Assembly: GCF_004785645.1 (NCBI RefSeq)
Contig: NZ_SRPE01000004.1
Span: 124,001-188,000, forward strand
DNA: 64,000 bases
Reading direction: 5' to 3'
From: Empedobacter tilapiae
GTDB taxonomy: Bacteria; Bacteroidota; Bacteroidia; Flavobacteriales; Weeksellaceae
Shown here: positions 45,965 through 55,798 of the stretch, piece after piece
Numbering within the stretch: the stretch's first letter is position 1
Layout: every line of letters starts with the position of its first letter
Translations under genes and position numbers: made by a program
The notes under the pieces: generated by a model
Told to the model about the DNA's origin: nothing
Databases searched by the model: none
The model's input: the letters and a program-made list of their open reading frames with translations, nothing else

Positions 45965-47548
45965 TTAAATATACTTATAGGCTTCTAATGTTAAAAATTC
46001 TGTAAACTTGTGAGATAAAACCAATTCATCAAAAATTTGGATAGCTAATTCAAATTTTCCTTTCGAATAGCTTTTTTCTCCGACTAATTCTTTTATTTTT
46101 TGAACCTCTTCGGCTCTTAATTTTTTATATTTATCGATGTTAAATTCACATCCATCTTCTAATTTTATATGTTGATGTAGCCATTGCCAAACTTGAGTAC
46201 GAGAAATTTCTGCAGTAGCAGCGTCTTCCATCAAGTTATAAAGAGCTGCTGCACCACGACCAGCTAACCAACTTTCTATATATAAAATTCCAATATTTAT
46301 GTTTTCTCTTATACCTTGTTCGGTTACAGTTCCTTTTGGGAGTTCTAATAAAGATTCTGCTGTTGTTGTAACATCTTCACGTTTATTAGAAATTTGATTT
46401 GCTTGAGGCATATATTCATCAAAAACATTTGAAGCAATTTCAACTAATGCAGGATGTGCAACCCAAGTTCCATCGTGTCCATTTTTTACTTCGCGAAGTT
46501 TGTCATTCTTCACTTTTTCAAAAGCAATTGCATTAGCTACGTTATCATTTTTAATTGGAATTTGAGCAGCCATTCCTCCAATTGCATGGATATTTCTTCT
46601 ATGACAACGTTGAATAACAGCTTGTGAATAAGCAGCCATAAAAGGAGAAGTCATTGTAACTTGTGAACGATCTGGAACAATAAAATTCGGGTGTTTTTTG
46701 AATTTTTTGATGTAAGAAAATATATAATCCCAACGACCACAATTTAATCCTGCTATATGTTCTTTAAGTTCATAAATAATTTCATCTAATTGAAAAGAAG
46801 CGGTAATTGTTTCAATTAAAACAGTAGCTTTAATTGTTGCTTGTGGTAAGCCGATATAGTTTTGCGCAAATACAAAAACATCGTTCCACCAGCGCGCTTC
46901 TAGGTGATGTTCTAATTTAGGAAGATAGAAATAAGGCCCACTTTGCTTGGAAAGTAACGTGTGTGCATTATGGAAAAAATATAAACCAAAGTCAAATAGT
47001 GAGCCTGATATTTCTTGTTTATTTATTATGATATGTTTTTCATTCAAATGTAATCCTCTCGGTCTTACCATTAAGACAGCAGTTTTTTCATTTAATTGGT
47101 AATATTTTCCATTATTTTCAAAGGAAATTACACCATTTACTGCATCTTTTAAATTTTGTTGACCTTGTAGATTATTATCCCATGTAGGAGAGTTACTATC
47201 TTCAAAATCGGCCATAAATGTTTTTGCACCAGAATTCAATGCATTGATAACCATTTTACGGTCAACAGGTCCTGTTATTTCAACGCGTCTGTCTTGTAAA
47301 TCATCTGGAATAGGAGCAACTATCCAATCGCTATTTCTGATGTCTTTTGTTTCTGAAAGAAAAGAAGGGAAATTTCCTAAATCAAAAAAGATTTGTCTTT
47401 CTTTTCTTTCGGCTAAAAGCTCCAAACGTCTATCGTTGAAATTTTTATGTAAAGCAGTTAAAAAATCAACAGCTTCTTTTGTCAAAATGTCTGGATAACT
47501 ATCCAGCTCTTTCTGCGATAATTTTAAATCAGTTGTAATAGAATCCAT
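45965..47548 (-). CDS. aceB: Malate synthase A
   Basis: 527 residues, the A-isoform length. Conserved MADFEDSNSPTW (about 113), MVRPRGLHLNEKH (about 160) and LIETITASFQLDEIIYEL (about 245) carry the catalytic Arg, Glu and metal ligands; GMAAQIPIKND and a C-terminal Asp/Arg block follow. It condenses glyoxylate with acetyl-CoA to malate. First gene of aceB-aceA; the upstream region shared with the divergent regulator contains the perfect palindrome at 47607-47620. Confidence 0.97.
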   Translation of the reverse strand: MDSITTDLKLSQKELDSYPDILTKEAVDFLTALHKNFNDRRLELLAERKERQIFFDLGNFPSFLSETKDIRNSDWIVAPIPDDLQDRRVEITGPVDRKMVINALNSGAKTFMADFEDSNSPTWDNNLQGQQNLKDAVNGVISFENNGKYYQLNEKTAVLMVRPRGLHLNEKHIIINKQEISGSLFDFGLYFFHNAHTLLSKQSGPYFYLPKLEHHLEARWWNDVFVFAQNYIGLPQATIKATVLIETITASFQLDEIIYELKEHIAGLNCGRWDYIFSYIKKFKKHPNFIVPDRSQVTMTSPFMAAYSQAVIQRCHRRNIHAIGGMAAQIPIKNDNVANAIAFEKVKNDKLREVKNGHDGTWVAHPALVEIASNVFDEYMPQANQISNKREDVTTTAESLLELPKGTVTEQGIRENINIGILYIESWLAGRGAAALYNLMEDAATAEISRTQVWQWLHQHIKLEDGCEFNIDKYKKLRAEEVQKIKELVGEKSYSKGKFELAIQIFDELVLSHKFTEFLTLEAYKYI

Positions 47549-47606
47549 TCTTTGTGTTTTTTGTTGTAATTTTGGGTTTAGTTATCTTAAGCGGAAATTT
47601 ACTTCC

Positions 47607-47620
47607 AGCGAACGTTCGCT
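47607..47620. promoter_or_regulatory. Perfect 14-bp palindrome, candidate operator of the glyoxylate regulator
   Basis: AGCGAACGTTCGCT is fully self-complementary and GC-rich for this genome. It lies in the 119 bp between aceB and the divergent ScfR-type regulator gene, and overlaps the region 20 bp before a TACATTTA (-7-like, 47639-47646). It recalls the GCGAA/TTCGC-type sites of the RamB/PrpR family, to which the regulator belongs. Confidence 0.65.
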
Positions 47621-47667
47621 AAATTATAAAAATTCGTTTACATTTACCAAATATTTTTAAAAAAATT

Positions 47668-49155
47668 ATGCAGGAAGAATATATTAAATTAATTTTTGGA
47701 TTAAAATTAAAACAAATAAGATCGTCTAAAGATTTGTCTTTGTTTAAGTTGTCTAAATTGACAGGGCTTTCAAAATCTTATTTAAATGAGATTGAAAAAG
47801 GAAAGAAATATCCAAAAACTGATAAAATTGTTGCTCTTGCTGAAGCATTAGAAGTTCCTTATGATGAGTTAGTTTCGTTGAAATTAGATAAAAATTTAGC
47901 TCCAGTTGCAGAAATCCTTCAGTCAAATTTGTTACAGGAGATTCCATTAGAATTGTTTGGAATTGAAGAGAGGGATTTAATCGAAATTATTTCGAATGCG
48001 CCAATGAAAGTAAATGCTTTTATCTCTACTTTGATTGAAATTGGAAATAATTATAATCTTACTCGTGAAAGTTTTTTCTTAGCATCGTTGCGTTCTTTTC
48101 AAGAAGCTAATGATAATTATTTTCCTGAAATAGAAAATTCAGCAAAAAACTTCTTAAGAGAATATTTAGTTGATTCAGATGATTTTGTATCGAATGAAGT
48201 AATGGAGGAAATTCTTAAAGAAGAATATAATTACACAATAGTTTATAAAGATTTTAGTCTTTTTGGAGCAAAAGATTTAGCTAAGCTACGTTCAATCTTT
48301 ATAAAAGAAAAAAAACTACTTTATATTAATTTAATTTCTGATAACGATCAAAAAAGATTTATCTTGGCGAAAGAATTAGGATATAATTATCTTGATTTAA
48401 AGGAGCGTTTATATACTTTTTCGTGGGCAAGTTTCGAAACTTTTGACCAACTGTTAAATAATTTCTATGCTTCATATTTTGCAGGCGCATTATTGTTACC
48501 GGAAGCCAAATTATTGAAAGATATGCAGGATTTGTTTGCTGTAGAACATCATGATTTGTCTAAATTTCAAGAGATTTTAGGTAAGTATACTGAGTCTCCT
48601 GAAACGGTTTATCAACGTATGACGAATTTGTTGCCAAAACATTTTAATATTCGTGATTTATTTTTCTTAAGATTATCTACAAAAGTTGGATCGAATTCAT
48701 TTAAATTAACGAAAGAGTTGCATCTTAATCAGCAACAATCACCTCAGGCAAATGAAACAGATGAACATTATTGTAGACGTTGGGTTTCTTTAAATGTATT
48801 AAAAGGATTAGAAAAACATCAAGATGATCATCATGAAATTTCAGCTCAGATATCGTTGTATCCATTTAATAATAATCAAAAATATTATGTAATTTCTTCA
48901 GCAACAAAAGATCCTTTTAATCCTAATTATCTACGTAGCGTGACAATTGGAGTATTATATAAGTCGGCTCAACGTAAAATAAAATTTATGAATGACCCAT
49001 CAATTCCTGTAAGGGAGGTTGCGGTTACATGCGAAAATTGTGGAATGAAAGATTGTGTAGAGAGAGCTGCAGATCCAATTCGTTTTGAAAAAGATATTCG
49101 TAATAAACGATTAAATGTTACAATAAATGATTTTATAAAAGAACAAAGTAAATAA
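47668..49155 (+). CDS. XRE-family regulator with ScfR (short-chain fatty acid) domain
   Basis: 495 residues. The N-terminal HTH (about 10-65, LSLFKLSKLTGLSKSYLNEIEKG) is followed by an IrrE/M78-like domain (about 190-290) that lacks the HExxH zinc site (ILAKELGYNY in its place). A C-terminal ScfR/DUF2083 domain carries the Cys cluster TCENCGMKDCVERA (about 452-465). Relatives (RamB, PrpR, MccR) sense acyl-CoA or short-chain acids and control acetate, glyoxylate and propionate genes. The divergent position next to aceB and the palindrome between them support control of the shunt, probably with autoregulation. Confidence 0.88.
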   Translation: MQEEYIKLIFGLKLKQIRSSKDLSLFKLSKLTGLSKSYLNEIEKGKKYPKTDKIVALAEALEVPYDELVSLKLDKNLAPVAEILQSNLLQEIPLELFGIEERDLIEIISNAPMKVNAFISTLIEIGNNYNLTRESFFLASLRSFQEANDNYFPEIENSAKNFLREYLVDSDDFVSNEVMEEILKEEYNYTIVYKDFSLFGAKDLAKLRSIFIKEKKLLYINLISDNDQKRFILAKELGYNYLDLKERLYTFSWASFETFDQLLNNFYASYFAGALLLPEAKLLKDMQDLFAVEHHDLSKFQEILGKYTESPETVYQRMTNLLPKHFNIRDLFFLRLSTKVGSNSFKLTKELHLNQQQSPQANETDEHYCRRWVSLNVLKGLEKHQDDHHEISAQISLYPFNNNQKYYVISSATKDPFNPNYLRSVTIGVLYKSAQRKIKFMNDPSIPVREVAVTCENCGMKDCVERAADPIRFEKDIRNKRLNVTINDFIKEQSK

Positions 49156-49197
49156 TAAAAACTTCAACTCAATTTTTGAGTTGAAGTTTTTATTATT
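49151..49197. terminator. Bidirectional terminator
   Basis: A perfect 22-bp stem (49151-49172 / 49176-49197), the longest in the window, overlapping the regulator's stop codon and facing the convergent rsmE gene. Confidence 0.9.
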
Positions 49198-49200
49198 AAA

Positions 49201-49908
49201 TTATTTCAATCCCCAATCAACCGCAAAAACAGCTTGTAAAGCAGCAGTTTCAGTACGAAAACGTTGATGCCCAAGACTAATTTCTGTGAAATTATGATCT
49301 TCTGCAGCGAAAATTTCATCTCTTGAAAAATCACCTTCAGGACCAATCATAATTAAAATTTTCTGCGGATTATTTTCCAGAACTGTTCGTAAAGGAGTGC
49401 GTTCAATATCTGCTTCGCAATGCGCAATACACTTCGTAAAACCTTCAAAATCCTGTTTGATAAATTCATTGAATTTTGTCAAATCATTCACTTTTGGCAA
49501 ATACGCTTTTAACGATTGTTTTGTTGCAGACTGAACAATTTTTTCGATTCGCTCGATTTTAATATTTTTTCGTTCCGAATGAAAAGTTTGCAGAAAAGTA
49601 ATTTCATCTATACCAATTTCAGTTGCTTTTTCCAAGAAAAACTCCAAACGTTCCATTGTTTTTGTTGGTGCAATTGCAACATGTAAATAGTAATTTTTCT
49701 GCTCGAAACTTGTTTTTAAATCAATAACTTTTCCTTCAACTGCTTTCTTAGAAATCGACGTGATTTCTACTTCCGCCAAATTTCCTTTTCCATCTGTCAC
49801 ATGAACCAAATCGCCTTCATTTCCGCGCAAAACTTTCGCAAAATGATGACTTTCTTCTTCGTTCAGAATAGCTGTTTCTTGATGAATTTTTCCAAAAAAT
49901 AATTTCAT
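49201..49908 (-). CDS. rsmE: 16S rRNA (uracil1498-N3)-methyltransferase
   Basis: 235 residues. An N-terminal PUA-like domain (about 1-70, EESHHFAKVLRGNEGDLVHV) and a C-terminal SPOUT knot: KILIMIGPEGDFSRDEI (about 184-200) and ISLGHQRFRTETAA (about 212-225) bind SAM. It methylates U1498 in the decoding region of 16S rRNA. Its start codon shares one base with the tsaD stop (TAATG), so the two are translationally coupled. Confidence 0.95.
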   Translation of the reverse strand: MKLFFGKIHQETAILNEEESHHFAKVLRGNEGDLVHVTDGKGNLAEVEITSISKKAVEGKVIDLKTSFEQKNYYLHVAIAPTKTMERLEFFLEKATEIGIDEITFLQTFHSERKNIKIERIEKIVQSATKQSLKAYLPKVNDLTKFNEFIKQDFEGFTKCIAHCEADIERTPLRTVLENNPQKILIMIGPEGDFSRDEIFAAEDHNFTEISLGHQRFRTETAALQAVFAVDWGLK

Positions 49909-50927
49909 TAAATATGGTATTTAGCCACAGATTTCGCTGTGTTTTCTGTAAATAACTCTTGATCAAATTTTAAACTTCCAACCATTGCAATCATCGCTGC
50001 ATTATCTGTTGTATAAGCAAATTTTGGAATAAAAGTTTTCCAACCAAATTCAGTTTCTCCGTCTTTTAATCGTTGACGAATTTCAGAATTTGCCGAAACT
50101 CCACCTGCAATCGCAATTTGCTTAATTCCAGTTTCGTCCGATGCTTTTTTTAGTTTTTCCATTAAAATATTAACGATAGAATGCTGAATAGAAGCGCATA
50201 AATCATCAATATTTTCTTCGATAAAATTAGGATTCGCTTTGACTTCTTTCTGAATAAAATATAAAATTGACGTTTTGAAACCGCTAAAACTAAAGTTTAA
50301 ACCTTCAATTTTTGGTTTTGCAAATTTGAATTTTGTAGGATTTCCAATCTTAGATTTTTTGTCAATTATTGGACCTGCAGGATAAGGTAAATTTAAAATT
50401 TTACCCGCTTTATCAAACGCTTCACCAGCCGCATCATCAATTGTTTCACCTAAAATTTCCATCTCAAAATAATTATTGATTTTTACAATTTGAGTATGTC
50501 CTCCAGAAACTGTCAAACATAAAAATGGAAAAGTTGGTTTTTCGTCGTTGGCATCTTCTATAAAATTAGCTAAAATATGTGCTTGCATATGATTGACCTC
50601 AATCAACGGAATATCCAATGATTGACTGAAAGATTTTGCAAAACTTCCGCCAACCAAAAGTGAACCCATCAATCCTGGGCCACGCGTATACGCAATTGCT
50701 TTAAGTTCTTCTTTGTTAATATTAGCCTGTTTTAAGGCTTGATCTACGACGGGAACAATATTTTGTTGATGTGCTCTCGAAGCTAATTCTGGTACTACGC
50801 CACCATATATTTCGTGAATTTTTTGGCTTGCGACAACATTAGAAATAATTTTATTTCCGTCAATAATTGCTGCGCCTGTATCATCACAAGAAGATTCTAT
50901 GGCTAAAATGTAGTTTTTATCGCTCAT
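49908..50927 (-). CDS. tsaD: tRNA N6-adenosine threonylcarbamoyltransferase
   Basis: 339 residues. The N-terminal ESSCDDTGAAI opens the ASKHA fold; metal ligands lie in NHMQAHILAN (about 110-119); the GGHTQIV and AGEAFDKAGKIL blocks and the C-terminal AIAGGVSANSEIR and FAYTTDNAAMIAM are all present. It makes the t6A modification at position 37 of ANN-decoding tRNAs with TsaB, TsaC and TsaE. First gene of the tsaD-rsmE pair, divergent from tamB, a conserved neighbourhood in flavobacteria as far as I know. Confidence 0.97.
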   Translation of the reverse strand: MSDKNYILAIESSCDDTGAAIIDGNKIISNVVASQKIHEIYGGVVPELASRAHQQNIVPVVDQALKQANINKEELKAIAYTRGPGLMGSLLVGGSFAKSFSQSLDIPLIEVNHMQAHILANFIEDANDEKPTFPFLCLTVSGGHTQIVKINNYFEMEILGETIDDAAGEAFDKAGKILNLPYPAGPIIDKKSKIGNPTKFKFAKPKIEGLNFSFSGFKTSILYFIQKEVKANPNFIEENIDDLCASIQHSIVNILMEKLKKASDETGIKQIAIAGGVSANSEIRQRLKDGETEFGWKTFIPKFAYTTDNAAMIAMVGSLKFDQELFTENTAKSVAKYHI

Positions 50928-50990
50928 AATTCCTTGTAGAATAAAATTTATAACTTATTTTTACCCTGCAAATATCGTAAATTTAAACCA

Positions 50991-53900
50991 TTGAAAATAG
51001 TCAGACGAATAGGAAGATTTTTATTGTCATTGATTATACTCGTTTTAACCCTTGTTTTAACAGTAGCAATCGCAATACAAATCCCTGCGGTACAGACAAA
51101 AATAGCTCACTTTGCGTTAGAAAAATTAAATAAGTCTCTAAATACTCAAATGTATGTGGATTCGGTGGATATTGATTTTTTTGGACGAATATATTTCCAT
51201 GGGGTTAAGATAAAAGACGATCATAAATATGATTTTATGAAGTCGAAAACCTTAGAAACAACAATTAATCTTTGGACACTTCTGCCAGGAATTAAAAAAG
51301 ATCACATTAATTTAAGTGAGGTAAAATTGATTCAGCCGGAAATTCGTGTGATAACATACAAAGGTGATTCGATTTCCAATTTTATCAAATTTGTGAACGG
51401 TTTTAGTTCTGATAAACCAAAAGATCCGAAAAAGATTTTCAAATTGGATGGAGATTTTATTTTGGAAGATGGTAAAGTTTCAATTGTTAATCAAAATTCT
51501 GGAAATGTTTGGTTGGATTCGAAACAATTGAACATGACTGTAAAAAAGTTTCGATTAGTTGATTCTGATATTACGGCTGATTTAGAAAACTTCTGCTTTA
51601 TTGCAACTAAAAATAAAGAAACGTATAACGTACAAAATTTTACAGGAAAAGTTCATTATTCGAAAAAAGAAATTCGAGTTGGGAATTTGAATTTGAGAAC
51701 GGATACATCTGTTTTGATTGGGAATTTGTTATTGAGTTACGACGAACCTTCGGATATGAGTGACTTTGAAAATAAAGTTCGTTGGGATGTTTTCTTTGAT
51801 CGAGGTTCTAAAATTAACTTTAAAGAAATTCGTTATTTTACTCCTTTATTTGATAAAAATTCGTCTGTAGATTTATATGGAAAAGTAAACGGAACGCTGA
51901 ATAATTTGACTTTTTCTGATTTCGAATTGAAAGGAGAAGATAATTATGTTGGAGCTTCGCGTTTGCAATTACAAGATGTTTTACATGGTTCGTTATTGAA
52001 TTTTTCGACAAGAAATCTAAAAGTCAATACATCATATCAGAAAATTACAAAATTACTTCCGACATTTGTTTCGAAGAAAATTCCGAATTTGTTGACGCGT
52101 TTTGGGAATTTAAATTATCGTGGAGATATTTCATTAAATCCAAATGAAATTCATGCGAATGGTTACGCAGTTTCTGGACTTGGAGATGCAGATATTAAAG
52201 CGCAAATCAAGAATTATAAAAATGTAAAAGCTTTAATTTATAAAGGAACTTTAGATGCGAAAAATTTAAATCTTCGTCAATTGACAAATGCAAAAGATTT
52301 GGGTTATGTAAGCGGAAAATTTAGATTTGATGGACGAGGAACAGACTTGAAAAATATCAATTTAGATGTAGACGGAACACTTCGTTATATGGATTTGATG
52401 GGTAAACGTTATCAAAATATTACGGTTGATGGTTTGGTCAAAAATTATCAATTCAATGGTTTGTTTGATATCAAAGATCCTAATCTAAATGCGCAATTGA
52501 AAGGTAGAATTAACTTTAGCGGAAAACCTTATGATTTTGATTTTACTTCGAATATTCGTCAGATTAATTTAGATTTTCTTGGGCTTACAAAAAATCTAAA
52601 CGCAGTTGTACGTGGTGATGTTGCAGGAAATTTTAAATTAACAAATATTAATGATTTTAGAGGAAATATTGATGTCAAAAATCTTTATTTCCGTTCCAAA
52701 AAAGATACATTAGAATTGTCACATGTTATCTTGAATTCAGAAATTAATGGGTCGCATAAAATCATGACTTTGGATGTTCCTAATTATATGCGCGCTACAG
52801 TAGATGGTCGCTATAATATTACGGAAGTTGCAAATGTCATCAATAATTCGCTTGTAGATTTAATTCCATCTTTCCGTCATAAAAAAGTTTCACCAAATCA
52901 AGCATTTTCATTTGATGTTTATGTGCAAGAAAACTTATTGAAATATATTGATCCATCGATTTCTATTGAACCTAATACACATGTAAAAGGTTATATTGAT
53001 GGAACTGAAAATCAATTAGAAGCTACACTCGAAACACCAGGGATAAAATATGCTGGAATACAATTGTTTCAGTCCAATGTTAATCTAAACACAATTGCAG
53101 AATTACCAACCTTAAATGCAAAGATTGATAGTTTAAAAGTAAGTGGTGTAACGATTAATGCGATTAATGTAAATTCAATTCCGAAGAATGATACAATGAT
53201 TGTCAAAACAGATTTTAATATAGGTCGCAAAAATCCAATTTTATTTAATCTGAATCTTTTTCATACAGTTCAGAATAATAATGATTTGATTTTTGGATTT
53301 TCCCCTTCGACGATACAAATAGATTCGACACAATGGACAATTAATCATTTGAATGATGCAAATTCGAATCGTGTAATTTTTAATCGAATCAATAAATCAT
53401 TGAAAGTTGAAGATTTATCATTAGAATCGGAAGAGCAATATTTAAAAGTAAGTGGTTTGTTTAATAACAATGTAGATTATAATTTCAATGCTGATTTTAA
53501 AGATTTGCATTTAGAAAAGATCATTCCTAAAACATTGTTGAATAACTTAAAAATAGTTGGTATAGCAAATGGTAAAGTAGATATTATTAGGACAAAAGAA
53601 AAGTTAGAACCAACGCTTGAAGCTAAAATTGATAAGTTAGGTTTAAATGATTTTGAGCTTGGTAATTTGACTTTACAAGGAGGTTATAATGTAGCAGATA
53701 AACAATTTAATTTTGAAACGAGCTTGCAGAAAGAGCAAATTCAATCGTTGGTTGCTTATGGTAATATTATTAATAAACCAACAGGTCCTGAAGTTGATGT
53801 AGATGCCAATTTTGATGAATTTCATATAGATTTCTTAGAAGGATTCTTGAAATCAGTTTTTTCTAATATGCGTGGAACATTGTCTGGTGATTTAAAAATT

Positions 53901-55586
53901 ACTGGACCAGTTGATCTACCAAATCTTAGTGGAAATATGATTGCAAAAGACCTTGGATTAAAAGTTAATTTCTTAGGAACAGATTATTTATTTGAAGGAG
54001 AAAACGAATTGCTTGTTTCGAAACAAGGAAAAGGGCAAGGGATTATTATGTTAAATGATATTGCTTTTAGAGATACGGCTTATAATACAAAAGGAAAGGT
54101 AGATGGAGCAATACTTTTTAGAAATTTAAGTAAATGGGGTCTCAATTTAGATTTTGATACCGAAAATTTATTGGTAATGAATACAACAATCAAAGATAAT
54201 GAATTGTTTTATGGAAAAGTCTTTGCGAAAGGAAATGTTACCATGTTTGGTGCGGTTGAAGAGTTAGAAATTGCAGGTGATGCAACTGTAGTTGGGAATT
54301 CAGAATTGACAATTAATACTGGTAGTACAACTATTGAATCTGAAAATAACTTGGTTCGTTTTGTTCCAAATCAACATTTGGATGAGAAAGCTAAAAATAA
54401 TCAAGTTAATGCGCCAAAAGGAATGTCTATTGATGTTAATATTAATGCGTACCCAAATGCGATGGTAAATTTAATTTTTGATGCAACCACAAATGATAAA
54501 GCAACTGCACGTGGAACAGCTGAGAATCTTCGTTTTTTAATGAACAAAGCGGGATTAAATATTACGGGAGTATATAATATAGAAAGCGGAACATATGAGT
54601 TTAGACAATTTCCACTGATTCCGAAAGATTTTAAAATCAAAAAAGGATCTTCTGTGCAATTTGCAGGAAATCCACTTGATGCAACACTTAATATTACAGC
54701 AGAATATCAGCGTTCAGTTTCAAATGTTGGAGATTACTTAGGAGTTGGACATTCGCAGATTCATGATGCTCTTTTATCAATTAATATTTCTGAAACATTG
54801 AAAAAACCGATTATCGATTTTGGATTAACAATTCCAAATGCTGGATCAGATATTAATTCGCAATTACAATCAAAATTCCGTTCTAATACTGAAGAGCAGA
54901 TGCTTCAGTTTAGTTATATTTTATTAACAGGGAAGTTTGGTGACGCCTCAGCTGTTCAATCTGGAGTTACAAGTACAGCGGCTGACATTGGTTTATCAAC
55001 GATTGCAGGAATGTTGTCTTCTATAGCGAATAATGTAGATATACAAATGGAGTATGTAGGAGGAAGTGCACAATCTGATACAAATGATAAAATTAGAACA
55101 TCTGTTTCCTATCGTGTTAATAATCGATTAAGTTTGAGAGGATCATATGGAATTGCTGTAACAAATAACCGAAGTGTACAAGAAAATTTTGATGGAAACT
55201 TCGATGTTACATACGATATTTCTAAACTAAATAATGGTTCTTTATTATTAAGAGCATTTACAAAACCAACAACTTTCGGGTTATTACCAGGAATGGAAAA
55301 TAACTTAAATCAAAGTTTTGGAGTTGGTATTCAGTATAATAAAAGTTTCGATACATTTAGAGGTTTTATAGGTTTAGATGAAAATAAAAAGAAATCTAAA
55401 GCGAAAAATATTGAAAAAAAGCAAGAGAAATTTGATTCGATTGTATTTCCGAAACAGATTAAAACTGAAGAAAAAAGAATAGATTCTACACATCAAAATA
55501 ATAAAGATTCTATCAAGGTGACTTATCAAAAAAATACTCAGCCCAAGGTTCAGCAAAAACGCCGTGGATTAGTCAAAATCAAATAA
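50991..55586 (+). CDS. tamB: TamB-like translocation and assembly module protein
   Basis: 1531 residues from a TTG start at 50991; no ATG precedes the hydrophobic anchor (about 8-32, FLLSLIILVLTLVLTVAIAI) and the basic residues before it fit a membrane anchor. The long middle is a repetitive beta-taco/AsmA-like body. The C-terminal DUF490 domain occupies about 1000-1480, including MNKAGLNITGVYNIESGTYEF and EEQMLQFSYILLTGKF. A Lys-rich tail follows. It spans the periplasm and helps outer-membrane protein or lipid transport. Divergent from tsaD with a 63-bp gap that must hold both promoters. Confidence 0.92.
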   Translation: MKIVRRIGRFLLSLIILVLTLVLTVAIAIQIPAVQTKIAHFALEKLNKSLNTQMYVDSVDIDFFGRIYFHGVKIKDDHKYDFMKSKTLETTINLWTLLPGIKKDHINLSEVKLIQPEIRVITYKGDSISNFIKFVNGFSSDKPKDPKKIFKLDGDFILEDGKVSIVNQNSGNVWLDSKQLNMTVKKFRLVDSDITADLENFCFIATKNKETYNVQNFTGKVHYSKKEIRVGNLNLRTDTSVLIGNLLLSYDEPSDMSDFENKVRWDVFFDRGSKINFKEIRYFTPLFDKNSSVDLYGKVNGTLNNLTFSDFELKGEDNYVGASRLQLQDVLHGSLLNFSTRNLKVNTSYQKITKLLPTFVSKKIPNLLTRFGNLNYRGDISLNPNEIHANGYAVSGLGDADIKAQIKNYKNVKALIYKGTLDAKNLNLRQLTNAKDLGYVSGKFRFDGRGTDLKNINLDVDGTLRYMDLMGKRYQNITVDGLVKNYQFNGLFDIKDPNLNAQLKGRINFSGKPYDFDFTSNIRQINLDFLGLTKNLNAVVRGDVAGNFKLTNINDFRGNIDVKNLYFRSKKDTLELSHVILNSEINGSHKIMTLDVPNYMRATVDGRYNITEVANVINNSLVDLIPSFRHKKVSPNQAFSFDVYVQENLLKYIDPSISIEPNTHVKGYIDGTENQLEATLETPGIKYAGIQLFQSNVNLNTIAELPTLNAKIDSLKVSGVTINAINVNSIPKNDTMIVKTDFNIGRKNPILFNLNLFHTVQNNNDLIFGFSPSTIQIDSTQWTINHLNDANSNRVIFNRINKSLKVEDLSLESEEQYLKVSGLFNNNVDYNFNADFKDLHLEKIIPKTLLNNLKIVGIANGKVDIIRTKEKLEPTLEAKIDKLGLNDFELGNLTLQGGYNVADKQFNFETSLQKEQIQSLVAYGNIINKPTGPEVDVDANFDEFHIDFLEGFLKSVFSNMRGTLSGDLKITGPVDLPNLSGNMIAKDLGLKVNFLGTDYLFEGENELLVSKQGKGQGIIMLNDIAFRDTAYNTKGKVDGAILFRNLSKWGLNLDFDTENLLVMNTTIKDNELFYGKVFAKGNVTMFGAVEELEIAGDATVVGNSELTINTGSTTIESENNLVRFVPNQHLDEKAKNNQVNAPKGMSIDVNINAYPNAMVNLIFDATTNDKATARGTAENLRFLMNKAGLNITGVYNIESGTYEFRQFPLIPKDFKIKKGSSVQFAGNPLDATLNITAEYQRSVSNVGDYLGVGHSQIHDALLSINISETLKKPIIDFGLTIPNAGSDINSQLQSKFRSNTEEQMLQFSYILLTGKFGDASAVQSGVTSTAADIGLSTIAGMLSSIANNVDIQMEYVGGSAQSDTNDKIRTSVSYRVNNRLSLRGSYGIAVTNNRSVQENFDGNFDVTYDISKLNNGSLLLRAFTKPTTFGLLPGMENNLNQSFGVGIQYNKSFDTFRGFIGLDENKKKSKAKNIEKKQEKFDSIVFPKQIKTEEKRIDSTHQNNKDSIKVTYQKNTQPKVQQKRRGLVKIK

Positions 55587-55668
55587 AAAAAAAAGAGTTT
55601 ATTGTGGTTAGACAATAAACTCGCGCAAACAAACAAAAGTGATTAGTTCTTTCTTTTTTGAACTATTA
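55585..55668 (-). ncRNA. Putative small RNA antisense-side of the tamB-lrp gap
   Basis: On the minus strand a TACTTTTG -7 box (55675-55682) is followed by a region with a 6-bp hairpin (TAGTTC / GAACTA, near 55642-55663) and, about 45 nt later, a perfect 11-bp hairpin (55595-55605 / 55612-55622) ending in ten T residues (55594-55585). That is a complete promoter-to-terminator unit of about 80 nt. The T run exists only on the minus strand, so the hairpin is not a good terminator for tamB. No ORF of use is inside. Expression is not shown. Confidence 0.5.
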
Positions 55669-55674
55669 TTGTAG

Positions 55675-55682
55675 CAAAAGTA
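55675..55682 (-). promoter_or_regulatory. -7 box of the putative small RNA
   Basis: TACTTTTG on the minus strand matches TAnnTTTG; there is no minus-strand gene downstream other than the putative RNA. A -33 TTG is not seen. Confidence 0.4.
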
Positions 55683-55798
55683 AAATATTAAATAAATCAT
55701 TAAAAAATATTTTGATGTTTGTTTGTTTTATTTATAATTTTGCTAAAAATTAATTCGATTTTTTATTAAAATAACAATAATAATCAAAAATTAGGAAA

